The notes beneath the pieces are model-generated. The model was not told the DNA's origin and made no database searches. It worked only from the letters and a program-made list of their open reading frames with translations. From assembly GCF_026213295.1 (NCBI RefSeq), contig NC_079426.1:21978639-22042638 (forward strand): a stretch of 64,000 bases of DNA. The letters are read 5' to 3'. This stretch comes from Gadus chalcogrammus. Lineage: Eukaryota; Chordata; Actinopteri; Gadiformes; Gadidae. The position numbers were made by a program, and so were the translations under genes. Numbering within the stretch: position 1 is the stretch's first letter; every line of letters starts with the position of its first letter. Shown here in pieces: positions 47,101 to 59,500 of the stretch.

Positions 47101-49687
47101 CTGCTGTGGTGGGAACTCGGACAACAAGGGGCTGAAGGAACCTTTAAGTCCCTTGCATTGTAGTTTATGGGACTAAATGTTCTTGGTAAATTTGGTGGAA
47201 ACGCGGCTTATGTTGTTACGGGGTTCTGATACAGCAGATCTTATAAGATCGATAACATTGAAAACATTTTAGGTATTATTGACCACTAAGTATTTGAAGA
47301 AGTTTCAAAGAGACAATTGGTGTGTGTGATTATTGTGGGAAAAGTTCCCATCGTGGGCAGCAACAACAAATGGGTGGGGAGTGACCATCCTGAAGAGTGA
47401 TAGATAGCCAGGGTAGAAGGCAGCCATGGCGGGAAAGGCCAAGCTAATTTGCTAAACACTATGGGGTTAGTGGATATGTATGCAAGACATCGAAAGGTAT
47501 TATTGACCCAATAAAGAAATCAGGAGATTGGCATTGCCTCAGTATCAGACTCAGTGGTTACAGTAGCAATGTGAATGCTAACTAACTTAACCCCTTTTAT
47601 CTATCTTTAGGTGAAAGGAAAATGTATACATATGCCGTTTTAAATTGACTACCAACAATTGGAAAGGTCACAACATTTTGTATATAATTTGATTATTATT
47701 AATTGATGTATATATCATAAGAATACATTTTTCCACAACACAAATTCAGTCAAAATACAGTTATTTGATTCATGGTTCAGTGGCTATAATGCTGATGGAT
47801 GAAAATCTGCACTTTTCACACTCAGTTCTGTAAAGTCCTTGTTAAACCACCCCACCCCTCCAGTCCTGCCCGGGATAGGTAACCCCTTAATTGTCCTTCA
47901 ATGCAAAACCTACAGTAATAATTGGACAGTGTGTGTGGTTCCTTTCCACCTTTTGCTTTATGGATGTGGACATATTTTGATGTCTTTTGTGTTCTCTCCA
48001 GAGCTTCCCTGGAGCCCCTGCAGCGCCACGCATCCAGGCGGACCTCTCTTTGCCCGCCATAAAGAAACTGGCACCCCAGGACAGCAAGGTGAAGGAGCGC
48101 TTGTTCGTGGTGTTCAGCCCCTCCCCTCTGTCCATGGACGTCCTCGAAGATGTCTTTTGGTAAATATTCCTTTGATTCTTTTGGCCTTTTTTAATGTAAC
48201 AGATTAACAAAGTAAAGATTGTGCAGTTGAGCTGTGGTCTGACCTCCCTCATAGGACTTGTTTATTATATTTAATGCTCTAGTACAGGGGTCGGCAACTA
48301 AGTTTGGCATCGGGCTAGGGCTGGGCGATATGGACAAAATCTTATATCACGATATGAGTAATTTTATATCACGATATGGATATATATCACGATATGGTAT
48401 TTTTGAAGTAAATTAAAATAATAAATGGCTTAAAATAACCTTGCTTCACATTTGATCAGTTTTTTTTTTTATTTTGAACTTGAATTTCCATGCTTACAAA
48501 GGAGTAAGTAGCGAACAATCTGTCATTAACTGCAGTGTCATATAGTGCAAACATCTTGTAAACATTGAACTGTTTTTTCAATACAAATAACATTTTTTTT
48601 AAAGGTGTGCTTCACACCTGCCTGGCTGTCAGTCAGTGCAGTGTAATATAAAATAAAAATCACAGCATCACACAAATATTTTAAATACTAATTATACACT
48701 TATAAAATAAAGTTATGTGCTGTGCAAATAGCTGGTGTTAAAAATAGAACTGTTTCTTCAATTCAAATGAGATTTTTTTTCAAGTTAACAGGTGAGTCTC
48801 ACACCTGCCTTGCTTCAGTCAGTGCAGTGCAATATAATTTTTTTTTTTTTTTTTTTCTCTCTCTCGATATAAACGATATGGCCAAATCTCTCCCGGTAGA
48901 CACTTTCATATCGTCCACGGTATGATATCGTCATATCGCCCAGCCCTACATCGGGCCAATTTTTTTTCCAGCCAGTTGGTGGCGGGCGAGAACATTATCA
49001 AAGGCTTGTTCAAGGAATTGATTAATGAAAGTGCATCTGGAACTGCGACCAAGCCCGTCGGCTGGCTTATTCGTATGCCTACCAAGCACTAGATGACTCT
49101 TAAAAGACGTACATATAAACAAGTGCATGCCCTAATCACGTAAATGTCATGCCTGATCTCATTGGGTAGAGACACTGCAGCGATATCATCATGAGCAGTT
49201 GTAACTGGAGAGAAAGTGAAATCTGCGAGCTGCTGATCATGTGAGAGAAGGTGATGCAGTCGTATTAAACAAAGACGTTGAAAAATGGTGTGATCTACGA
49301 GAGAGACGCAGAGGAACTGTCCATACAAGGCTTTTTGTCGGGAAAAAAAACCCTAACCCGTCCCTAACCCTAAAGTGGTCAGCAAAATAAAGAACATGTT
49401 GGCGTTTTTGCACTTGTAAATAGTTAATCCCGTTTGTAGCCTACACTCATTCTTGCATGCGGGTGTCTTCATTCATAAAAAAATAAAAACATTCGGGAAT
49501 GTGCAAATGATTGTAAAGAGGTCTAGAATCCGTGCGCAGCCCCGCCTTCTCCAGTGAACCCAGAAAGCCAGCGCCGTGACGAACGGGGGATTTTAGTAGC
49601 AGGATTTGATACAATAAAATTCAAAAACGAAAAAAAAGTTCACTGTATCCGGCCCTTTTGATTTAAGCTGACAGATATAGATATTCT

Positions 49688-49781
<94 letters not shown>

Positions 49782-51037
49782 AGAATATCTGGCGGGCCAG
49801 ATATTATGTCTGGCCGCCAGTTGCCGACCCCTGCTCTAGTATCCACATCTTTTTCGATTTGATTTGATTGAGGAACTTGGCTTCCATTCAGTTGTCCAGA
49901 TGAAATGGAAAATTAATATTTTAGCCTCTAGCTTGACATATCCTTAACAGACAAATATTATGATCTATTGGCTATTGCTTTTAAAATTATGCGGGTCAGG
50001 ATAGTGTCCTTCTATAATGTTTGGAGCTGTATGTAGTGTGCTCCAGTAGCATCGTAATTTGGGTTTTCCTGAGCTCATCATGAATGCAATCATCACTCTC
50101 CCTCTGGGCTAAACAGTGAATGACAGGCAAGCACTCATTAAGCTAATTGCCTGTTAAGATATTTGGCAATCTGAAACCGGTATGCCTCAATTAACCACAC
50201 TAATTGTCATGAGTTTTCTTTCCAACAACCAATCGGTTAGCCAAGAGGGAAGACTATCAAGTTAAATGTATATTTGCATAAATCATGCATTTCTTTATAT
50301 TAAGAATCAAGCAGTTAGATTACAAAAGCATCGGTTAAGTTTCTGTTAAAAATCCCCATCCATTTTTACAGACCAACTGTACACCTGACAAGTGCTGGGA
50401 GCAGCCAAGAATCCAACGATTATTTCATTATTTTTTCATTGCCTATATTGATTTTGTGAAGGTCTTAGAAGGCAAAACACGCAGAATGTGAATCCTTTCT
50501 TTAATTTTATTTGCAAAAGTAATTTGGGTAATATTTCTGAATTAAAATGCCTCTCTGCCTCTCTAGTCGATACGGCTCTCTAATCGAGGTTCATCTGGTC
50601 CCTGGGAGGAAGGTTGGATACATGAAGTATGCTGACAAACAGGTGAGGCCCTTACACAACCGCTTAGGGGGGGGGTACTGTGTAGACTTGAAGAAATATG
50701 TAATGCCCCTCTTTTATTGGCTTGTAACAAGCCCAAAGAATCAATAACCAGAGGCAATTCCTTCACCATCATGTCCATGCAGTCTCGATGGGAGACAGTT
50801 GCACACCATTTGAATAATGTACTGGGTGTTCTACACAGTAAAACACTTCATCAAAGCAGCTGGTCGCTGCAGCTAGAGGGCATTGTTCTGGAAACGACTA
50901 AACCCTGACTGTGTTCCCAGTGTGCGGACGATGCCATGGCGGCGCTCCATGGCCACATGGTGAACGGCGTGAGGATGAAGGTGATGCTGGCCGACCCCCC
51001 AAGAGAGGAGTCGCACAAACGGCCCCGCACCTACTAG
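44131..51037 (+). CDS. rbm45: RNA-binding protein 45
   Basis: Ten coding exons: 44131-44406, 44757-44879, 45001-45127, 45383-45547, 45991-46164, 46449-46578, 46708-46804, 48002-48159, 50567-50642, 50921-51037. The joined frame is 480 aa without stops (human about 476). RRM1 lies at about 20-95 ([14 protein letters not shown]), RRM2 at 111-185 ([16 protein letters not shown]), RRM3 in exons 5-6 ([16 protein letters not shown] end), and an RRM-like fold in exons 8-10 ([16 protein letters not shown]). The C-terminal KRPRTY is the nuclear localisation tail. RBM45 is a self-associating nuclear RNA-binding protein linked in mammals to stress granules and ALS inclusions. Exon 4 holds an unusual Gly/Ala run. 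Introns 7 and 8 are packed with DNA transposons. Confidence 0.96.
46868..47207. mobile_element. MITE in rbm45 intron 7
   Basis: The ends GCCGCGGTTCCAGC (left) and GGTGGAAACGCGGC (right) form a near-perfect inverted repeat over 14 bp. The 340-bp interior has no coding frame. Flanking trinucleotides AAA and TTA are compatible with a decayed 3-bp PIF/Harbinger-type duplication; the class is tentative. Confidence 0.6.
48316..48948. mobile_element. Inner hAT-like MITE
   Basis: The ends TAGGGCTGGGCGATATGG and CATATCGCCCAGCCCTA are near-perfect inverted repeats. Perfect 8-bp duplications CATCGGGC flank it (48308-48315 and 48949-48956), and these lie inside the outer hAT. The interior has ATATCACGATATGG-type subterminal repeats. 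Confidence 0.95.
49690..49780. repeat. (AT)n with inverted arms
   Basis: About 45 TA units are bounded by GATATTCTAAAA on the left and TTTTAGAATATC on the right. Since (AT)n is self-complementary, the whole about-115-bp block is one palindrome. Confidence 0.95.
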
Positions 51038-51840
51038 GACACTCTCCTGCTCCAGCTCATAGCCTGAGGTAAGTATCCAACACACTACGGCCATCACCTC
51101 CTTGCACTCTACATAACTACGAATTTGCCTTTGTAATTAACATGGCAATAACCCTCCGTGAATCAGAAACTGTAATTGTGAATCCCTTCCTTTTTGTTTC
51201 GGCCCATGTGGGTAAATAAATTCTCCAGTATACAGACCAAATGTGTGTACTCATTCATAAGCAGTTGAATGAAGTTTGAGGTCCTTTTGATCAAATGCGA
51301 CAAATAATCAATGCCAAATATCGTCTAATATTGAGTGCCCTTTATACGGAGCTAACTACAAGGCTTTTACTTTTTTATTATTGCCTTCCAAAGTTGGTAT
51401 GGCTTATGTTCACATATGTCTTCTACTATTGAGTTGGTTGAATTTCTTTCCGGACCAGTTGTATATGTTGATAACTCTGTAGCTTCTTGTTTCCTAGGAG
51501 ACTGTTGTCATGACACAGTGACACACCTGACCTGACCGACCGACACCTGGACCTTCTCCTGACCCGACCTTTGACCTCTGTCTGACCATTTCCAGTGACC
51601 TGTCATGTCATACCTAGGCTGTGACATATCTGTGACCAAAGCCAACGTTTTTTTGTGAGACGATTCACACGTTGTGCTCAAAGACTCATGTTATTAGAAC
51701 TAGAAGACTAGAGAACAGGGTCTCGACTTACCCCACTACCAGAGTAATTAATCCATAACAAATGTTCAGATCAAGTTAGCGGTGCACAGAACTACTTACT
51801 CATAAATTGCCGTATCTTTATTGGTAAAATAAAGTATTTC
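51038..51840 (+). other. rbm45: rbm45 3' UTR with an intron
   Basis: After the stop at 51035-51037 there is a donor GAG|GTAAGT at about 51069 and an acceptor TTTCCTAG at about 51498, followed by GC-richer sequence. AATAAA at 51828-51833 is the likely polyadenylation signal. A splice junction more than 50 nt after a stop can mark transcripts for nonsense-mediated decay; here the stop-to-junction distance is only about 32 nt, so that is not expected. Confidence 0.6.
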
Positions 51841-53285
51841 AAAAGAATGATTTTAAGTTTACAAACTTTGTTTGTAAAGGTGTAGTGTATATACTCTAAA
51901 TTACATCATTTTAGGAGTTTGAGTTGTGTTCAATTTTAGTTCAGATGAATGTTTTACAAGTCTTCTCGTTTAGTTTTGAAGGTATGTTCTTGCAAAATAA
52001 ACAGATAACCCTTACCTGCTTGTCCGGTCATATTTTTTTGTTATACACACTTGAAAAGGAACAATTCCATGCAGACTTCCAGTATTCATTAAACAGCCAC
52101 CCACATCAAATATTGAGAGCCCTGCTGTTTATTTACTGTGGCTTTCTCCAGTGAAGACCCATTACTGAACATGAGAAACAGTGATATGAATGATGATATA
52201 CTTACCTTAATAAAATGCTAAAAAGATATTTATTTTTTAGATATGCAGTACACTGAGTTGCACTAAATGGAATGAGCCATGGTTGTATATCCGGACAGTA
52301 GATGCTGGTAGCTAGTCAAGCACAATTCCCGAATGACAGTCATGGTTGAACGGTATTTGCACTTAATCTTCATGTGGGAAAAGGCTGACTTTCATTAGTA
52401 GAGCCAAATAATGCAGTTAAGGCACATTTCCTGTTAGAATACTTTTCCTTTAAGTTTGAAAATTGACTGAGCCTTATCATCTTGTACTATATAAATATTC
52501 AACCCTGCAGATGTGTTCAGGTGATGTGCTGCATTTTGAATCAACCTCAACATCTATCCTACATGGGTAGCACATATGTAGCGATTGGCTTGAGTAAAGC
52601 AAAGTCTTAACAGTTTGTCAAATACCAAATACGAAACATGGGGAATGTGATCTAGGGAAAAGTCTTGTGCCAGAGCCAAAGATTGATTGTGTTGAAAGTC
52701 TTGAACACTTTGATTAAGAAAACAAGGTTTGCCCAAAATTTAAAATGAAATTGAAATTAATCCCACACATTAAATGTACAATCTTTATTTTTTTTTCTAG
52801 CTTGTAATTCATGAGCACGCTTATTTACAATGTTGGGCTGGTCAACAGTGACATTTGTAATTTGTTCCACTACATGCCATGGATAACGTTTAGTTTCCAA
52901 AACTGCACTTCAATTAATCAAGGATTCGAAAAGAAATTAAATAGCGAAGATTCAAGAATCAGTTTAACATTTCCAATTATTTTTAAAGCTTTATTCCTAT
53001 TTTCAAAAATAGAATTCAAACCAAGTTTGTCAATATTCATTACATCCTGGGAGTGGCTTGTTAACAAGTAGTAAAGCACATCCACTACATAACTCAAGTC
53101 ACCTTCAATTGTCCAATTAAAATCAATAAAAGCTACAGTCAAGAGCGATTATTTGATAATCTGGCTGGCCTTTGTACACCCCAATCAGTCCAACTTTTGC
53201 AATAAAGCCAAGTTGTTTAATGGTTTGGGAGACATGGGTCAGGAGACCAGCTGCTGGGAAACAAAGACAGGGCCGAGACGGGATG
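51841..53285. other. Intergenic gap between convergent genes
   Basis: About 1.4 kb of AT-rich sequence with short frames only. It separates the poly(A) site of rbm45 from that of zc3h15. AATAAA also occurs at 52207-52212 and could be an alternative rbm45 end. Confidence 0.6.
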
Positions 53286-53289
53286 TCAT

Positions 53290-53584
53290 CATACAATCAG
53301 GCTTTATTGGAGTCTCTGAATTTAAAATTACTGGAACATTGTCAAGTGCATGTGGTGGCACTCCCTACTAACTTCCTGTTTGTACCCGGTCAGTCCAATT
53401 GTTATCCTCAATTAAGTCAGTCCGTCTAGTGATACAATGTGGTCGTTGTGCACCTGTCCCCGTCAGTCAGTCCCATGCGATTGGAACTTCTCCCTCCTCC
53501 TCCACCATGCATCCATCTCTTCTTCCCATGAGCCGACCCCCAAACATCTGTCCACACCTGTCCTGTTTCCCTTCCCCATCCCCG
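53290..53584 (-). other. zc3h15: zc3h15 3' UTR
   Basis: The minus-strand AATAAA at 53302-53307 (plus-strand TTTATT) is about 280 nt after the stop and is the expected polyadenylation signal, with cleavage near 53290. Confidence 0.7.
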
Positions 53585-56500
53585 TTAGTCTTCGAGCTCC
53601 AATGTGTTCAGCTCCTCGTCCAGATCTTCCAGGTCTTCCCCTGTGAACAGGTTCTCGTCCACGGGCACCTCCTCTTCCTCGTCGCACTCGTCCTCATCGT
53701 CGCCTTCAGCCAGCCCATTGACCTCTGCTCCTCCACACGCGCCGTTCAGGTGGGCCTCTGTAGGCAGGGAGGGACACCAATGAGGACATTTTCACAGCCC
53801 TTTCAAACTGCATAATTCAATCAAACATACATACCCATACAATTCATGGGATCCAACCAAACCACAATAACAGTCCCTTTACGTGTTCTTGTGTATATTT
53901 CACTGTGAATAAATACCTTCCAAACCTATCTGTTAATACTTCCAACAGTGGCAGTGGCTTCGGTAAGTGAACCACCGAATACATCTCCACCAGGAGGATG
54001 AACAGTGAGACAATAAATCCGAGGTCATTCGATTAGTCTCACCGTCGTCAGTGGCCGCAGGTTTAGTCTTATGCCTGGTTGTGAAGCGGTCCATGGTTGC
54101 CACGGTGATTCCAATACAGTTATCCACCTCAGTCGGAACGAAGCGGGATAGGTCTATGTCCTTGAATTCTGTAGCATCCACCTTGTATAGAACACATTTT
54201 TATCAAAACAAATGTTACAAACACCTGACATCGCTATATGTGTTCAATGTTATGAATGTGGAATCAATGATAGTTTGAATTGCTATACAACTTTGCCCTC
54301 GGGTTCAGAATATATAAAGTTACAACTGGGCAACAGAAATTATCACGTTTCATCAAAACCTTTGATAATAAAGTGATTATGCCCATTAGGAATTGTGTAT
54401 TTGATTTGAAGTGTAATCCCATATTTCCTGTAAAAAGCCTTAATCATGCTTCTACTGTGTGTTGAAGAAAACTAAAGAACATTTGATCATATGTATAACA
54501 TAAAGCATCCTCCAGAGCAGAAACGGATTACACGTGCAGTATGACCACCAAAACCAAAATTGGATACAACTAAAGCCCAGTCTTGGCCCTGAGATACACA
54601 GCAGAAGACAGCAATTGTGCAGAGTGCCTCTTCCATGGCTGACGGTTTTATAATTACCTGTCCCTCTTCCTCATTGTCATCGTCCTCTTCATCCTCACTG
54701 TCGTTGGCGTATCGGGTATCGTCTGCTTCCTCATCATCGTCATCAACCAGCTCGGGGCGGAATTCAAACACTTCACGTCCGCTCACCTGAAAAATAACAT
54801 TATCATTATTAAATACTTTTTCGACCCTTTATCTGATTTGTATTGTTGTTCCTTATTGATCAGACGGTGTCATACCCCTAGCGACCTCCCGGCCTTAAAG
54901 TCAGCCCTCTTCTTCTCCATGTCCTCCATGTCTCTCTCCACCTGTGAAGTCAAACAGAACACTAATGAGTCGGAATTCAAACATTACAATGTAGAAAACA
55001 ATGTTTATTGAATCACACATTGACTTTGCATAGAATTTGTAATTATGACGGGAGAGGTTAGTGTGGATACAAGTTAGAAGCAACCTAATTCCAGAAATAC
55101 ATAACGGGGATGAAAGAAGGCTTCCAACCTTATCCTGCCTCTTCCTTTTCTTCCAGGCCAGGAACGTGTCCAAGGTGATACGGGTGACATTAGGACCCAG
55201 TGCTGCACGCTAGGAGAGATCATGTTCATTTAGAATAATTGCATGTTTCCATTACCCATTGACTTTAACTGATGACTTGTCTTCATTTGTGTTCTATGCT
55301 GAAGGCTACAAATAACCACTGGCCAGCCTCACCTCGTTCTCAATCAGCTCTTCCAGCGAGATCTTCTCCTCCTCCTCCTCGTCCTTCTTCTTGTCCTTCT
55401 TCAGCACAAAGCCAGCCGGCAGAGCGTGTCGGTATATACAGCTCTCCCCCCCTGGACACGACCAGAACCAGCCATACTTGTTGCCTTCTATGGCGTCCAG
55501 GAAGTGCTTGCAAACCTGCAAAGTAATAAGGGAACAAAAAATTAAGGTTTGTTTTATAAATGGCTAGACAGTAACTGCCAACTGTTTGATTTTGGTTTTG
55601 AAATTATTGGTCCTTTGATTTATTTTCATCCAGTCATGCATAGGGTTTGGTATCGTTTGGGTTTTATCCGATACTAGTGCCTACTTTTCAACTATTGCTG
55701 GTCGCTGCAGCTAGAGGGCATTGTTCTGGAAACGACTGAACCCTGACTGTGTTTTAAACTATTCCGGTGCTTAAATGGTTCTCGAACCGGTAATTAAAAA
55801 AATGAAAACCACACACACATGCATACAAGCAAGACTTTTTACGAGTTTCACATTAAGCAGAAAGTCAGCGGACACTGAGTTGAAGTTTAGGACATAGCAC
55901 ACGTTGTCACACACTTTTGAATGGCAATGGGGTTTGCTAGCCTACTTGATATACAAGATTTACGGTTGGCATTAAATTACTCGACTTACCTGAAGAGCAA
56001 AGGCTGCTGTGACTGATCAATATTTTTTTCTAAAGTAAAAAATTTGAATAATTACAAATAATAATACTTACTCGCTGAAAGCAGGCAAGCACTCAGTTAT
56101 GCTGCTCGCGTTTACACTTGCGTGCATGGCAGGGTTTAAAACATTACTGCCAGAGTCATATTAAGTAATATAACGCAGGTGCGCAAGGCAGCCACAGGAG
56201 ACGCGAACATTGTTTTCAACCGCTCAGAACCGCGCCGTATTAATTCCCATGTTTGAAAAGAGAAGTATTTGAAGCGAATAAGCATCTGTTTTTGATTTGT
56301 TTATTTGGTTTTAAACAGATAGTTTTGGATGCATGCATCGGCTTTGGGTGTCCTTGTTTGTTACTTTGAAATCAAGTACGCTCGCAACACACACACGTTC
56401 CTTCATTCACGCACGCACTCACTACAACCTGCCGATCTTCAATCAAAACAACATTAAGTAAGTGATGCCGCAACGTGTTGACAAGTCCGTCCCGAGGCGC

Positions 56501-59500
56501 CCATAGGCTTTATATGTTTGAAAGCCGTGACACTCTTTTACCAGTTGGCCTGAAATACCACGCCTCGCAGTCATGGACCTATGAAGAAAGTCGCAGCCGT
56601 ACCATGCACGTTTAGAAGCGCAACATTGAAAAGGGTCCCGCCTGAAACAGTGTCGCGCCGCGTCCAAATGTTGTTTAATCAAATACACTGGTATGGCGGC
56701 ATAGAAAAAAATTCATATCATAACGAAAATACACACCGTTATTCGGTGTGAACCGGTATACCGCACGCAATATACCGAACGCAAGTTGACGCGGCAACAC
56801 TGACTGTAGAAACACTTGTGTTTCCCGTTCATAGGATTTATTGGATGAATCTGGATAAATATGCCCCCGCTTAAGTAGATTAGTTATATTTATATGCAAA
56901 GTACCTCAAAGTAACATGCAGCGGAGTGTGTCATTTCTAGGGATGCAACAACGAATCGATAAAATTGATAAAAATCGATTACTAAAAGCGTTGCCAACGA
57001 ATATGGTCGTCGATTCATTGAGTCACGCGATTAATACGTCACTCGTAGACGTGGCACTGTTTACGGACAGCCGCCGACAGGTTGGTTCATGGTTCATGCA
57101 CGCCCACAGCGAGCTTTAGTGTGAGCGACCACAGCTTGTATTTTGGTCATATCTTAACACTGGACTGTTAGGCCTATATAAAAGGGTTGTACCTTCACTG
57201 GCTTTGGGTTAAAAGTACTGGGTTACTCAGTAACCCAGTACTATCAAAACGCTATAAACTTGGAACGATAGGTGCATGTGTTATGGTAAAAACTAAATCG
57301 CTATTTTAAACCACTTTTAAACCACGATTGTTTATTAAATAGGCCATTTTATACACACAATACCATTAGTAGTTCACCCATCAACGCCATCTTGATTTTA
57401 AGACTCGATAAGTAGATTGTGACATCCATCAACAGCACACAATTTCTGTGTTCGCCAATCTACTTATCGAGTCTTAAAAACAAGATGGCATTGACGGAGG
57501 AACTACTGATCACATGCCCCCATCGTTCCAAGTTTATAGCATTTTGGTAGAATCGGCTAAAAAGAGCCAACTTAAGAATGCGTCTATACAAGCTTTTTTG
57601 CCCCCAAACGAACATTCCAACTCGTTATCATACTAAACATATCCCAGATGCATTTTAACACCGGATTTCTCCTTTAACGCCACATTATTCTACCCCTACT
57701 GGGCCCACTTACGATCTGTGTCTTGGCAGAGTTCTTCTTCTCAGCCTCCCCGTGCTTTTTGTTGACCACCTCCTCCAGTTTGGTCTCGTCCCATTTGTCC
57801 ATGGTGTCTTAAGAGAGAGTAAATGTTATCAACACACTTAACTGGGAGAGCCTTTAAAATCCTGATGAATAACGAGAAAAGGATTATGAGTAGGATCTGC
57901 ACTGACCTTTCTCGAGGTCATCGTCCCTCTCGTCGACGTAGAGACTCCTCTTCTCACACTTCCTCTCCAGCGTGAGGTCGTGGCTGAACTTACATTTATC
58001 CCCCTTGGTGCACTGGCCCTGCTTGAAGAACGCACAGAGCACCGACTTGGGGTCCACACCTGCAGAAAGCAACACAATGAGGAGGATCTTCTCACCTGTC
58101 AAGCTACACCATGTCAACAGCGTTTCACAACAAAATGTCAATTTCAATTCTCTTGTTTGAGGATTCTGTGATGATGGCATGAGGCGCTACTACATGAGCT
58201 TGTGTTATCCAGAATTCTTCCTTCCTGTGGGGAAAATGTACTTTTGCAGCAGAGGGAAAAGGCTGTACGTTGATGACCACAGCTCCGTTGATGATTCTAC
58301 ACATTTAAAACATGATTAAATTCGTTGACCAGCATGGTAAAATGTATTTTAGCTCTATTACCCATTTGTTAGACTATGTTTCATCTAAACAACACAAATA
58401 CAACCATGTCTTTGCATCTGCAAAGCCCTTTTTCACTTTATAGTGTAGGAGTCAGACACACAGATTACATTATATAGAGAGCACATTACTGTTACCTTTT
58501 GCGACTTTCTGTTGAGCGACCACTGGTTTGAAGAGCTCGTTCAGTTCATCAAGCTCTTTTTTCTTATCTGCCTTCTTACTGCCCTTTTCTCCTTCAGGCT
58601 TTTGAGACACAAAGTACTTTAAAATCTGGCATTTTACTTAATTTAGGTCATGATCAGAAAGTCCAATTATCTACTACTGTGGACTTGTGGACAAATAATC
58701 TGCACAAATATACGGTAAATGTGTTGGAGCCCAAGAATTAACTTAATAAAATTTGCTTGCTCAACCAGAAGGGAACCTCTTGTACTCACCTTGAGACCTG
58801 TCGGTCCAGATTTGACCTGATGTACGACAGTCTTGATGAACTTCTGCTGTTTTGCACCCTTCTTGTTCTTTAAACCAAATGTCTTGTCCTGTAATAAAAA
58901 ATAATAATAATTAAAAGTCCAGATGTTAGCACCAAACAAGAGCCCCCTTTATCCTAAATTCGTTCAGACAAATAAGTTCTTGGATGGATAACTTGACCTA
59001 GGCAGTTTGGCTACAATAATTTAATACGTCTTCTCAAAAAGGCCTATAGGCTTTATTATGAAGTCACATCACAATGTCTGCTTCAATTTTGGAAGTATAG
59101 AAGCATTCGAATGTTAGTTATAATATTAACTATATACTAATAGCTTTTTTGGTCATGGTTTACTCAATCATGACGATATTTGCCATTAGTGGAGGATTGT
59201 GGTTTAAAACTGCCACAGAGCTCCCCGTGAGAGACATAGCAAAATAAAGTTTTCAGTCGCCTCGGTTATAGTAGCCTCGGAACCAGACCAAGCTCATGCT
59301 TTATTTTCTCTGGCATATGCGTCTGACCCCCTTACGATTTGAATGAACGAGATCCGAAGATTTGAGTCCGAAAAAGATCAGAACTTTGCGTCACTAATAT
59401 CCACACGCAATGTGTTTCTTTTAATAGGTAAAGTAACCCCGCAATCAACACGTTGTTTGCACGTAGACAATGCAGAGTTCAGCAAAATCAGGTCTTCTTT

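Larger units (their letters stand above)
48285..49833. mobile_element. Outer hAT element in rbm45 intron 8
   Basis: The ends CAGGGGTCGGCAAC and (G)TTGCCGACCCCTG are perfect inverted repeats of about 13 bp. Identical 8-mers CTCTAGTA flank it (48277-48284 and 49834-49841). Part of its length is another hAT element (48316-48948). An (AT)n with 12-bp inverted arms sits near the right end. No transposase frame is seen. Confidence 0.93.
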
